Of a DNA stretch of 64,000 nucleotides, positions 50,263 to 58,626 are shown in pieces. How positions within the stretch are numbered: the stretch's first letter is position 1; the number at the start of each line of letters is the position of its first letter. Below the pieces are notes generated by a model that searched no databases, had not been told where the DNA came from, and saw only the letters and a list, made by a program, of their open reading frames with translations. Source of the stretch: an uncultured Oscillospiraceae bacterium (GTDB lineage: Bacteria > Bacillota > Clostridia > Oscillospirales > Ruminococcaceae); the NCBI GenBank assembly GCA_910588145.1, contig CAJUPO010000001.1:62001-126000 (forward strand), read 5' to 3'. The position numbers and the translations under genes are program-made.

Positions 50263-51612
50263 TTAGTATGAAACACCCTGCCACATCATAGCGTCAGCTA
50301 CCTTTTCAAATCCGGCAATGTTAGCGCCTGCAACCAGGTTGCCTTCCATTCCGTATTTCTTTGAAGCGTTGTATGAATTGTGGAAAATGTTAACCATAAT
50401 GCCCTTGAGCTTAGCGTCAACTTCTTCAAATGTCCAGCTGAGTCTCTGTGAATTCTGTGACATTTCGAGAGCTGATGTTGCAACACCGCCGGCATTAGCA
50501 GCCTTAGCAGGTCCGAAGAGGATTCCGGCAGCCTGTAATTTTGCAATTGCTTCCGGAGTTGAAGGCATATTAGCGCCTTCAGCAACAGCCATTACGCCGT
50601 TATTGATGAGCATATCTGCATCATCGCCGTTAAGTTCGTTCTGAGTAGCGCAAGGAAGAGCAATATCGCACTTAATGCTCCAGATTCCCTTGCCTTCTGT
50701 ATAAACAGAACCAGGAACTCTGTCAGCGTATTCCTTAATTCTTCCTCTTTCTACTTCCTTGATCTGCTTTACAACATCAAGATTGATGCCGTTAGCGTCA
50801 TATATATAACCGTTGGAGTCAGAGAGAGCAACTACCTTACCGCCAAGTTCAGTAGCCTTTTCAGTTGCATAAATCGCAACGTTTCCTGAACCGGAAACTA
50901 CAACTGTTTTGCCCTTGAAGCTGTCGTTCTTTATTGTATTGAGCATTTCTTCAGTGAAGTAGCAAAGACCATAGCCTGTAGCTTCTGTTCTTGCAAGTGA
51001 ACCGCCGTATGAAAGACCCTTACCGGTAAGAACTCCTGTAAATTCGTTGCGGAGTCTCTTGTACTGTCCGTAAAGGAAACCGATTTCTCTTGCACCAACG
51101 CCGATGTCACCGGCAGGTACGTCTGTATCAGCACCGATATGCTTAGAAAGCTCTGTCATAAAGCTCTGGCAGAATCTCATAACTTCAGCGTCAGACTTGC
51201 CCTTAGGATCAAAGTCTGCACCGCCCTTACCGCCGCCGATCGGAAGTGTTGTAAGGCTGTTCTTGAAGATCTGTTCAAAACCAAGGAACTTGATAACTGA
51301 AGCGCAAACTGTTGGGTGGAATCTTAAGCCGCCCTTGTAAGGACCGATTGCAGAGTTAAACTGAACTCTGAAGCCTCTGTTAACCTGTACCTTGCCGTTA
51401 TCGTCTACCCATGGTACTCTGAACTGAATAACTCTTTCAGGTTCAACGATTCTGTCTATGATACCCTTTTCAATTATTTCAGGTCTCTGTTCAATTACTG
51501 GTTCAAGACTTTCAAGAACCTCGTGTACTGCCTGAAGAAATTCATTTTCTCCGTTGTTTCTCTGGCATACCTTATCGTATACGCTCTGTAAGTATTCGTT
51601 TTTAAACGCCAT
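50263..51612 (-). CDS. gdhA: NADP-type glutamate dehydrogenase
   Basis: 449 residues, the hexameric 50-kDa class. Substrate Lys residues in GPYKGGLRFHP and LPIGGGKGGADFDPKGKSDAEVMRFCQSF in pieces, catalytic DVPAGDIGVG, and the Rossmann motif VVSGSGNVAIYATEKA. The residue following this strand is DSNG (ALSDSNGYIYD), as in bacterial NADP enzymes such as E. coli GdhA. Assimilates ammonia. AGGAGG before ATG. Biased codon use suggests high expression. Confidence 0.95.
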   Translation of the reverse strand: MAFKNEYLQSVYDKVCQRNNGENEFLQAVHEVLESLEPVIEQRPEIIEKGIIDRIVEPERVIQFRVPWVDDNGKVQVNRGFRVQFNSAIGPYKGGLRFHPTVCASVIKFLGFEQIFKNSLTTLPIGGGKGGADFDPKGKSDAEVMRFCQSFMTELSKHIGADTDVPAGDIGVGAREIGFLYGQYKRLRNEFTGVLTGKGLSYGGSLARTEATGYGLCYFTEEMLNTIKNDSFKGKTVVVSGSGNVAIYATEKATELGGKVVALSDSNGYIYDANGINLDVVKQIKEVERGRIKEYADRVPGSVYTEGKGIWSIKCDIALPCATQNELNGDDADMLINNGVMAVAEGANMPSTPEAIAKLQAAGILFGPAKAANAGGVATSALEMSQNSQRLSWTFEEVDAKLKGIMVNIFHNSYNASKKYGMEGNLVAGANIAGFEKVADAMMWQGVSY

Positions 51613-51670
51613 TGTTTAAAACCTCCTGTATTTATTGCTCCTAAGCTGAAAAAACTTAAGATACTTTATT

Positions 51671-51699
51671 ATTATACTATGTTTTTCAAAATAAAGCAA
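51671..51699 (-). promoter_or_regulatory. Promoter of gdhA
   Basis: On the minus strand TTGCTT (51699-51694), 17-base spacer, TATAAT (51676-51671). Confidence 0.7.
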
Positions 51700-51770
51700 G
51701 GGGTTTGGTAATTAAAATTAAATTCACAGCCAAATTTTAAATATTAAATTATTGGTTCTTAAATATAAAG

Positions 51771-51799
51771 TTGACAAAAATTATAATATAGTATAAAAT
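51771..51799 (+). promoter_or_regulatory. Promoter of rnpB
   Basis: TTGACA at 51771-51776, 17-base spacer, TAAAAT at 51794-51799, just before the RNA 5' end. Confidence 0.8.
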
Positions 51800-51804
51800 A
51801 TAAG

Positions 51805-52154
51805 TTGTGAGCAGACTATACGGCAGCGGGAACGATTTTAGTTTACGAGGAAAGTCCGGGCATCACAGAGCAGGATAGCTGTTAACGGCAGCCGAAGGCG
51901 ACTTTAGGGCCAGTGCAACAGAAATATACCGCCTGATTTTTTCAGGTAAGGGTGGAAAGGCGAGGTAAGAGCTCACCGGAGTGCAGGAGACTGTACTGCC
52001 ATGTAAACCCTATCCGATGCAACGTCTATTGGTACTTCTGCGTCAACATTTGCTCGATGGATTCAGAAGTAATGGCGGCTTGAGCTTTAAGGCGACTTAA
52101 AGCCTAGATAAATTGCCGTACACGACAGAACCCGGCTTATCGGTCTGGTCACAA
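51805..52154 (+). ncRNA. rnpB: RNase P RNA, bacterial class A type
   Basis: About 350 nt. Conserved landmarks: GAGGAAAGTCCGGGC (P4 5' strand, CR-I), the GAAGGCGA segment, GCAACAGAAATATACCGCC, GGTAAGGGTGGAAAGGCGAGGTAAGAGCTCACC in pieces, ATGTAAACCC, and ACGACAGAACCCGGCTTATCGG-type 3' end (P4 3' strand in pieces). P1 closes with TTGTGA (51805-51810) and TCACAA (52149-52154). Catalytic RNA that matures tRNA 5' ends. Confidence 0.97.
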
Positions 52155-52156
52155 TA

Positions 52157-52195
52157 AAAAACACCGTAATATTACGGTGTTTTTTATTTTTATGC
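52157..52195 (+). terminator. Intrinsic terminator of rnpB
   Basis: AAAACACCGTAA / TTACGGTGTTTT, followed by TTTTATTTTT. Confidence 0.9.
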
Positions 52196-52204
52196 AGTAA
52201 CTTT

Positions 52205-52242
52205 ATAAAAGTTAAAAAGCGGTTCATTTTCAGAACCGCTTA
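52205..52242 (-). terminator. Intrinsic terminator of gapA
   Basis: On the minus strand AAGCGGTTC (7-base loop) GAACCGCTT followed by TTTTAACTTTTA. Confidence 0.88.
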
Positions 52243-52258
52243 AAAATCAGTTATTCAA

Positions 52259-53296
52259 TTAGCCGAGTTCAGCAAAGTACTTGATAGTTCTTACCATCTG
52301 GCTTGTGTATGAGTTTTCATTGTCATACCATGAAACAACCTGAACTTCATAAAGATCATCAGAGATCTTTGAAACCATTGTCTGAGTAGCGTCGAAGAGT
52401 GAACCGAATTTCATACCGATAACGTCGGAAGAAACGATCTGGTCTTCATTGTAACCGAATGATTCGGAAGCAGCAGCCTTCATAGCAGCATTGATACCGT
52501 CAACAGTTACGTCAGCGCCCTTTACAACAGCTGTAAGGATTGTTGTAGAACCTGTTGGTACTGGAACTCTCTGTGCAGAACCGATAAGCTTGCCGTTGAG
52601 TTCAGGAATAACAAGGCCGATAGCCTTAGCAGCGCCTGTTGAGTTAGGAACGATATTAGCTGCGCCTGCTCTTGCTCTTCTGAGGTCGCCCTTTCTGTGA
52701 GGACCGTCAAGAACCATCTGATCGCCTGTATAAGCGTGGATTGTGCTCATGATACCGCTCTGGATTGCAGCGTAATCATTGAGAGCCTTAGCCATAGGAG
52801 CGAGGCAGTTTGTTGTGCATGAAGCAGCAGAAATGATCTTGTCATCAGCTGTAAGAGTCTTTTCATTTACGCTGTAAACGATTGTAGGAAGATCATTGCC
52901 TGCCGGAGCAGAAATAACAACCTTCTTAGCGCCTGCGTCGATATGAGCCTGAGCCTTGTCCTTAGAGCAGTAGAAGCCTGTACACTCAAGAACTACGTCA
53001 ACACCGATTTCTCCCCATGGAAGCTCAGCAGCGTTAGCCTTAGCGTAGATTGTAAGAGTTTTGCCGTCAACAGTGATAGTACCAGCTTCATCATCAGCTG
53101 TAACTGTGTGAACAGCTTCGCCCATCTTTCCGCAGTAACCACCCTGTGCTGTATCATACTTAAGAAGATGTGCAAGCATTGAAGGCTTTGTAAGATCGTT
53201 GATAGCAACTACCTCATAACCTTCAGCACCAAACATCTGTCTGAATGCAAGACGGCCGATACGGCCGAAACCATTAATAGCAACTTTAACTGACAT
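52259..53296 (-). CDS. gapA: Glyceraldehyde-3-phosphate dehydrogenase
   Basis: 345 residues. NAD-binding INGFGRIGRLAFRQMF; the following loop is AINDLTKP, Asp indicating NAD preference. Catalytic Cys in SAASCTTNCLAP, MSTIHAYTGDQMVLDGPHRKG, RRARAGAANIVPNSTGAAKAIG in pieces, and WYDNENSYTSQMV. Key glycolytic step. AGGAGG before ATG; codon bias indicates high expression. Confidence 0.97.
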   Translation of the reverse strand: MSVKVAINGFGRIGRLAFRQMFGAEGYEVVAINDLTKPSMLAHLLKYDTAQGGYCGKMGEAVHTVTADDEAGTITVDGKTLTIYAKANAAELPWGEIGVDVVLECTGFYCSKDKAQAHIDAGAKKVVISAPAGNDLPTIVYSVNEKTLTADDKIISAASCTTNCLAPMAKALNDYAAIQSGIMSTIHAYTGDQMVLDGPHRKGDLRRARAGAANIVPNSTGAAKAIGLVIPELNGKLIGSAQRVPVPTGSTTILTAVVKGADVTVDGINAAMKAAASESFGYNEDQIVSSDVIGMKFGSLFDATQTMVSKISDDLYEVQVVSWYDNENSYTSQMVRTIKYFAELG

Positions 53297-53327
53297 TGGA
53301 AATTACCTCCTAAATATTTATGTTATT

Positions 53328-53356
53328 ATTGTACACCAAATTTGAATTTATTTCAA
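53328..53356 (-). promoter_or_regulatory. Promoter of gapA
   Basis: On the minus strand TTGAAA (53356-53351), 17-base spacer, TACAAT (53333-53328). Confidence 0.75.
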
Positions 53357-53587
53357 GTACTTTGATAAAAAAATAACTGATTTTGTGACTGAAAAAACAA
53401 TAAAAACAATTTTTCGACATTTAAAGGAAAAATCATTGTTGAAATTTAACAACGAAGCATAAAATGATTTATAAATTTTTAAGGCAATAATGATTATAGA
53501 TAAAAAAATTTGGTTATATTATTTTAAAATATTTTATTAAAGAATAAAAATTTGCTTTTTACACTTTTTTTATTCATATTTTTGTTG
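53357..53587. other. AT-rich intergenic region between gapA and the PAS gene
   Basis: No gene. The only structured element is TTGTTGA-AAT-TTAACAA at 53437-53453, an imperfect palindrome close to, but one base shorter than, a Rex box. Confidence 0.4.
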
Positions 53588-53593
53588 TATAAT
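53588..53593 (+). promoter_or_regulatory. -10 element of the PAS gene
   Basis: A TATAAT lies 40 bases before the GTG start; no good -35 hexamer stands at 16-18 bases. Confidence 0.45.
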
Positions 53594-53632
53594 GTTATTA
53601 AATAAATTTTTTCGGCGTAAAAGGAGATAAAA

Positions 53633-54694
53633 GTGGAAAACAAAAACATGGAGATTTTAAAAAACGTATTTGCGCATTCCTCAGACAATGTTTTCTTCAC
53701 CGACTATGAATTTAATATATTATGGTGCAATAATTCCGGATTTCTTCCTGTTCTTGAAACCCTTAAGTCAAACGGACTGTTCAGAGGAGAATCACTCCCG
53801 TTGAAAAGCGGTGAGTACAGCCTTAAGTGCAACGGACTTACATTTTTATGCAGGGTCATTAATTATCCCGAAAATGAACTGTATGTTATTATGTGCAATA
53901 AGGATGACGCGCTGTATTCATTCATAAAGTGCAGAACGATTCAGGAGTTTCTTATAAATCAGGCAGGTGCAGTAAGACAGGCAGTTACCGGAATAACCGT
54001 TTCAAGCAATGTTCTTCATAAAAATTTGGAAAGGGCAGGACTTTATACTGACAGCAGATATCTTGATATAACAATAGGCAACTGTTATAAACTGCTGCGT
54101 ACGGTTATGAATACAACTGAGCTGATAAGATATACAGACGGCAGTCTTGAAAGCAAATTGATTGACGTTTCATCGGTGATAAAGGAATTTACTTCTGTAT
54201 GCCGGAGCATTATCGGTTCAAAAATAAAATTGAAAGCAGAAAGCGAAAGAAAACTGTTTATTAATGCTGATCCGGAAAGATTTATAACTTGTCTGCTTTC
54301 TATGGTAATACTGGTCAACGGCAAGAATCCTTTAAATAATATTATCTGCATAACGGCTGAAAAGATAGGGGAAGAATGGGTTTCCATAACAGCAAGGTCT
54401 GACAGAACAGGGGAAGAACCAATTAACAGGACCTTTAGTAAATTCAATGAGCTTTATTCCGGAGATGAGCTTAATTCTGATTTATTTATTATAAACAGAT
54501 TCTGTCAGGAATTCAGTGGAATGTTTTTTACTGCGGGCGATGAGGCGAACCGAAGCTGCAGTATAAAGCTTCCTTGCAGTGACAATCACGATGATATAGT
54601 TGAATTTAATTCATCTATACGTCCATATCCGACAGATAAATTTTCAAAATATCATATTGCTCTTTCTGATATTGCAGATATTTATTATTATTAA
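53633..54694 (+). CDS. PAS and degenerate histidine-kinase-like protein
   Basis: 353 residues, soluble. Residues about 1-85 form a PAS-like domain with FTDYEFNILWCNNSG. Residues 95-165 are two helices like a kinase dimerisation domain, but the His box reads INQAGAVRQAVTGI and has no His. Residues 175-320 resemble an HATPase (INADPERFITCLLSMVI as N-box equivalent) without the Asn, DxGxG or GxGxG residues. It is probably a non-catalytic sensor or scaffold. GTG start with AAAGGAG 9 bases upstream. The PAS motif ILWCN is shared with GdpP in this window. Confidence 0.65.
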   Translation: MENKNMEILKNVFAHSSDNVFFTDYEFNILWCNNSGFLPVLETLKSNGLFRGESLPLKSGEYSLKCNGLTFLCRVINYPENELYVIMCNKDDALYSFIKCRTIQEFLINQAGAVRQAVTGITVSSNVLHKNLERAGLYTDSRYLDITIGNCYKLLRTVMNTTELIRYTDGSLESKLIDVSSVIKEFTSVCRSIIGSKIKLKAESERKLFINADPERFITCLLSMVILVNGKNPLNNIICITAEKIGEEWVSITARSDRTGEEPINRTFSKFNELYSGDELNSDLFIINRFCQEFSGMFFTAGDEANRSCSIKLPCSDNHDDIVEFNSSIRPYPTDKFSKYHIALSDIADIYYY

Positions 54695-54697
54695 AAA

Positions 54698-54771
54698 ACA
54701 CGCAGCTTTGAAATGCACACGTTATCAGTCAAATAGTACTTTTAACGAATGCTTTTTAAAAGCTGCGTGTT
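54698..54771 (-). terminator. Long-loop terminator downstream of the pyrG operon
   Basis: On the minus strand ACACGCAGCTTTT pairs with AAAGCTGCGTGT across a loop of about 48 bases and is followed by TTTTTT. The long loop is unusual. Confidence 0.65.
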
Positions 54772-54781
54772 AAATTAAACT

Positions 54782-55108
54782 TTATTTAAGTATTAAGTCA
54801 TCTAAGATCCAGTATATACCGGATACTGCGGCAGCAGCCGATAAAATCAGCATTCCTGCAGCAGTAAGCCGTGATTTTACGCAATTATATTTTCTTAATT
54901 TTATTCCGGTGATAAAACGAGAAATAAAAAATGCTGAAATTGCAAACAATATGATGGCTGATGATATAGTCTGGGATTTTTCTGCTTTAATTTCCGCTAT
55001 AATTGAAATGCCGTAAAATGCGGCTGCTAATGTAATTATAATAGTTTCTGCTCTGGAAAGACTTATTTTTTCCTTTTTTGGCGGGTTTAAATTAGTTTTG
55101 TTTTTCAT
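54782..55108 (-). CDS. Small polytopic membrane protein coupled to pyrG
   Basis: 108 residues. A charged N-terminus is followed by three hydrophobic segments (about 20-38, 46-66, 82-103). The ATG 55108 lies inside the pyrG end (17-base overlap), so it is translationally coupled; a TTG at 55117 is an alternative. No family recognised. Confidence 0.6.
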   Translation of the reverse strand: MKNKTNLNPPKKEKISLSRAETIIITLAAAFYGISIIAEIKAEKSQTISSAIILFAISAFFISRFITGIKLRKYNCVKSRLTAAGMLILSAAAAVSGIYWILDDLILK

Positions 55109-56705
55109 GGTTTTCAACTGAAGCCCTTATGAAATCTGCAAAAAGCTTCTGCGGCTTATTAGGACGTGATTTAAATTCCGGATGAAACTGAACGCCCACA
55201 AACCACGGATGGTTCTCAAGCTCGACTATTTCAACAAGACGCTCGTCCGGTGATATTCCTGCAATTTTCAGACCTGCGTCGGTAAGAGCGGTTCTGAAAG
55301 CGTTATTAAATTCCCATCTGTGACGATGACGTTCGTAAATAAGCTGTTCGCCGTAAATATCAGAACATCTGGAGCCTGATGTAAGCTTGCACGGATAAAG
55401 ACCCAGCCTCATTGTACCGCCTTTATTTGTAATGTCCTTCTGATCTTCCATTATGTCTATAACGCTGTTTTTGCCGTCTGGTACAAATTCAGAAGAGTTT
55501 GCGTCTGTAAGTCCAGCGACATTTCTTGCGTACTCAACAACAGCCATCTGCATTCCAAGACAGATACCAAACAGCGGAACCTTATTCTCACGGGCATATT
55601 TGATAGCTTCGATCATTCCTTCGATACCTCTGTCACCGAATCCGCCCGGAACGATGATTCCGTCGCATTTACAGAGAATATTTTCTGCTGTATCCTTGGT
55701 TATTTCTTCGGAATTAATCCATTCAATGTTTACATTGGCGTCGTTTACGATGCCGCCGTGTCTGAGGGCTTCAGCAACTGACAGATATGCGTCCGGCAGA
55801 GCCACATATTTTCCAACAAGACCGATTGTGACTTCCTTTTTCGCTGCTTTCTGACGGTTTATCATTTCTGTCCATTCTGTTAGGTCAGGAGTTTTATTTT
55901 CAAGCTTTAGGTGTTCGCATACGCAGTCTGCAAGACCTTCATTTTCAAGCATTACCGGCACTTCATACAGCGAAGGTGCAGTCAGATTCTGGATAACATC
56001 TTTTTTGCGGACATTACAGAACATTCCGATTTTTTCAAGCATATCTTCAGGTATTTCACATTCGCTTCTGCAAACGAGTATATTCGGCTGGATTCCCAGT
56101 GAAAGCATTTCTTTTACGGAATGCTGTGTAGGCTTTGACTTCAGCTCATTTGATCCGGCAATAAACGGAATCAGGGTAACATGAATTGATATAGCATTTT
56201 CACGGCCCACTTCAGTCATTACCTGTCTGATTGATTCAAGGAACGGTGTACTTTCAATATCGCCGACTGTACCGCCGATTTCAGTGATTACAACGTCTGT
56301 ATCGCTTTCTTTTCCGACCTTGTAAATTCTTTCCTTGATCTCATTGGTAATATGCGGAATAACCTGAACTGTACCGCCGAGATAGTCGCCGCGTCTTTCT
56401 TTGTTAAGTACTGTCCAGTAAACCTTACCGGTTGTTACGTTTGAATTTACAGAAAGATTCTCATCGATAAATCTTTCATAATGTCCCAGGTCAAGGTCAG
56501 TTTCTGCTCCGTCATCAGTTACAAAAACTTCACCGTGCTGGTACGGACTCATAGTGCCGGGGTCTACATTTATATAAGGATCAAATTTCTGAATAGTAAC
56601 CTTGTATCCTCTTGATTTAAGCAGGCGTCCGAGGGAAGCGGCAGTAATACCTTTTCCAAGACCGGAAACAACGCCGCCTGTTACAAATACATATTTAATG
56701 GGCAT
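55092..56705 (-). CDS. pyrG: CTP synthase
   Basis: 537 residues. Synthetase domain (about 1-267): YVFVTGGVVSGLGKGITAASLG, DPYINVDPGTMSPYQHGEVFV and ELKSKPTQHSV. Glutaminase domain (about 290-537): catalytic Cys in FGICLGMQMAVVEYARN with the oxyanion GGFGDRG, and the His/Glu pair in QFHPEFKSRP. Converts UTP to CTP. AGGAGG before ATG. Confidence 0.97.
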   Translation of the reverse strand: MPIKYVFVTGGVVSGLGKGITAASLGRLLKSRGYKVTIQKFDPYINVDPGTMSPYQHGEVFVTDDGAETDLDLGHYERFIDENLSVNSNVTTGKVYWTVLNKERRGDYLGGTVQVIPHITNEIKERIYKVGKESDTDVVITEIGGTVGDIESTPFLESIRQVMTEVGRENAISIHVTLIPFIAGSNELKSKPTQHSVKEMLSLGIQPNILVCRSECEIPEDMLEKIGMFCNVRKKDVIQNLTAPSLYEVPVMLENEGLADCVCEHLKLENKTPDLTEWTEMINRQKAAKKEVTIGLVGKYVALPDAYLSVAEALRHGGIVNDANVNIEWINSEEITKDTAENILCKCDGIIVPGGFGDRGIEGMIEAIKYARENKVPLFGICLGMQMAVVEYARNVAGLTDANSSEFVPDGKNSVIDIMEDQKDITNKGGTMRLGLYPCKLTSGSRCSDIYGEQLIYERHRHRWEFNNAFRTALTDAGLKIAGISPDERLVEIVELENHPWFVGVQFHPEFKSRPNKPQKLFADFIRASVENHEKQN

Positions 56706-56732
56706 AAAATAGTCCTCCTAAAAATAAACAGC

Positions 56733-56764
56733 GGGAATAAAAATAATTCCCTTGTAAAATCATA
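56733..56764 (-). promoter_or_regulatory. pyrG promoter -10 with a hairpin at the transcript 5' end
   Basis: On the minus strand TATGAT (56764-56759) is followed after 7 bases by GGGAAT, the probable start. GGGAAT pairs with ATTCCC (hairpin 56733-56751), then GCTGTTTATTTTT. A GGG start and a hairpin at the 5' end recall CTP-sensitive pyrG leaders of Bacillus; not proven here. Confidence 0.45.
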
Positions 56765-56931
56765 TCATTTCTATTTTACTATTTATTTTGTCAAAATGCA
56801 ATAGATAAATTAAAATAAAAGCAGAAAAATAAAAAAATATGAAAAAAATTTTGAAAGTGTGAAGTAATTAAGCGCTTTAATTCGTTTTATATACAAGAAG
56901 CTTCTTATATGCATATTAGGGAGGGGACGAA

Positions 56932-57465
56932 ATGAAAAGGAGAACACGTTTTGACCGTGAGTATTTCTCGGAAGTTTATGACAAATACTCTCAGACGGTT
57001 TATCGTGTATGCGCCGTACGGCTCGGAAACAGGCAGGACGCTGAAGATGCCGTTCAAAATACATTTATAAAGTATTATTATAAAGCTCCGGATTTTGTCA
57101 GTGATGAACAGGAAAAAGCATGGCTTATCCGTGTTGCCATTAATGTCTGCAAGGATTTTCAAAAAAGCTTCTGGCAGAGAAATACTGTAGGACTTGAGGA
57201 AACGGCAGAGTTAACAGTCGGCGCTATTGAGGACGCTGTAAAGCTGATCGATATTTTTGAGCTTTCTCCTAAAAACAGAACCGTTCTTCAGCTCTATTAT
57301 TATGAAGGGTATTCTGTTGCTGAAATTGCAAAAATATTAAAAATAACTGTTAACGGGGTTACAGCAAGGCTTGCAAGGGCAAGAAAAAAACTTAAACTGG
57401 AAATGGAGGCGGTATCTGATGAAGGACAAGGAACTTTACAGACTCATAGACAATATGAAGCCTGA
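56932..57465 (+). CDS. ECF-family sigma factor
   Basis: 177 residues. Region 2: FSEVYDKYSQTVYRVCAVRLGNRQDAEDAVQNTFIKYY in pieces, with AWLIRVAINVCKDF. Region 4: LSPKNRTVLQLYYYEGYSVAEIAKILKITVNGVTARLARARKKL in pieces. GGGAGGGG lies before the ATG. A possible autoregulated promoter TGAAGT-N17-CGTTTT sits at 56860-56888 (weak). The anti-sigma gene overlaps its end by 47 bases. Confidence 0.92.
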   Translation: MKRRTRFDREYFSEVYDKYSQTVYRVCAVRLGNRQDAEDAVQNTFIKYYYKAPDFVSDEQEKAWLIRVAINVCKDFQKSFWQRNTVGLEETAELTVGAIEDAVKLIDIFELSPKNRTVLQLYYYEGYSVAEIAKILKITVNGVTARLARARKKLKLEMEAVSDEGQGTLQTHRQYEA

Positions 57466-58540
57466 CAGCTGCCTTAAAAATCGCATCTGTAATGCCGTGG
57501 AATCAAAGGATATTATTAGATCAGAAAGAAAACCAGTTTTTATTCCAGTAATAATGATGCTCCTTATTTGTGTGAACCTGGGAGCAATGACTTTGTTTTT
57601 TACTGGGGAAAAGTTAAACAGCAAATGGAGCGAATCAGGAGTTTCTTCTTTTGAACAGGATAGTACTATTGATAAAAGCGGTATTACTATGCAAGATCAG
57701 ATAGAAAGCTTCTTAAAAGAGATTTCACAGAATGACTATGACTGGTTTGATGTTCAGAATTATCATGTGAATCTGCCGTACGGTACTTCTCCTTGGTACA
57801 GTATGGGAATATATGATTTAGATCTCCGATTTAATACCGATTTTACTTACTCAGAAGACCCGAATGTTACAATGCGATATAGAAAATATGTTCAGAAAGT
57901 ACCAGTGGAATTTACAGGATATTATGGCAGTGCTGTTTATACAAATCATGAATATTTGGTTTGTTATGACGGAAAAGGGAAAGAATATGAAAATATTGTT
58001 TATGTCATTGAGTCGTCATTTGATTTGACAAAAGGGGACTACTTTAAGGGCAAAAGCTATAAAGAATTGCTGGATGTATGGTATGATCAGTTTGATGAAT
58101 ACGGCTTAAATTTAATGTATTTTACTTCAGAAAACAGTTTTACATTTTTGAAGAATACTTTGATTGAAAGCGATGATTATGATGGAAATGTAAAGGGAGA
58201 TGATTATCAATGGATTAAGATTTGTGATATAGGTAATGGCAAAGGGGTTGAGCTTTATTCAGCAGATTTTCTTTATCCGCCGAATAACTGGCAGATTCCA
58301 GAGGAGTTAATGGATAATATTATTCCTGATATAAGCGGTATGATTCTTCCGGACGCTCAATATATACTTGATGAATACTCAATTAAATATAAGGTAAGCA
58401 CGCCGGCTGAGTTTGACAATGTTAACGGAAGTGATTATGATCTGACAGTGACTTCGGTTTATCCCATGGATATTGCCGGCAAGGATGAAACTGTAATAGT
58501 TTATACTGCTTACAGCAGTGAAAGTGTTGAGATGAATTGA
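57419..58540 (+). CDS. Membrane anti-sigma factor with C-terminal PASTA-like domain
   Basis: 373 residues from ATG 57419 (GGAGG 10 bases upstream). A short cytosolic part (1-38) with ELYRLIDNMKPD is followed by one transmembrane helix (about 39-61). The extracytoplasmic part has a unique region of about 240 residues rich in Tyr/Asp and ends in a PASTA-like module (about 302-365): IPDISGMILPDAQYIL, KYKVS, then VYPMDIAGKDETVIVYT. Overlap with the ECF gene supports an anti-sigma role. There is no canonical zinc anti-sigma motif. Confidence 0.7.
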   Translation: MKDKELYRLIDNMKPDSCLKNRICNAVESKDIIRSERKPVFIPVIMMLLICVNLGAMTLFFTGEKLNSKWSESGVSSFEQDSTIDKSGITMQDQIESFLKEISQNDYDWFDVQNYHVNLPYGTSPWYSMGIYDLDLRFNTDFTYSEDPNVTMRYRKYVQKVPVEFTGYYGSAVYTNHEYLVCYDGKGKEYENIVYVIESSFDLTKGDYFKGKSYKELLDVWYDQFDEYGLNLMYFTSENSFTFLKNTLIESDDYDGNVKGDDYQWIKICDIGNGKGVELYSADFLYPPNNWQIPEELMDNIIPDISGMILPDAQYILDEYSIKYKVSTPAEFDNVNGSDYDLTVTSVYPMDIAGKDETVIVYTAYSSESVEMN

Positions 58541-58575
58541 GAAAAATAAAGATAAAAAGAACAAAAGATTAAAAT

Positions 58576-58615
58576 AAAAATCCGGAGGTGAATTTAATTC
58601 GCCTCCGGATTTTAT
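58576..58615. terminator. Bidirectional intrinsic terminator
   Basis: AAAATCCGGAGG-TGAA / TTCG-CCTCCGGATTTT inverted repeat between the convergent anti-sigma and GH9 genes. Confidence 0.9.
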
Positions 58616-58626
58616 TTATATAGGTT

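Noticed and set aside
53437..53453. Rex operator upstream of gapA
   Set aside because: The palindrome TTGTTGA-AAT-TTAACAA has a 3-base instead of 4-base spacer and lies over 100 bases upstream of the gapA promoter.
57371..57418. Upstream extension of the anti-sigma gene inside the ECF sigma gene
   Set aside because: The GGAGG site at about 57404-57408 serves the ATG at 57419, and the extension is only the shifted frame of sigma region 4.
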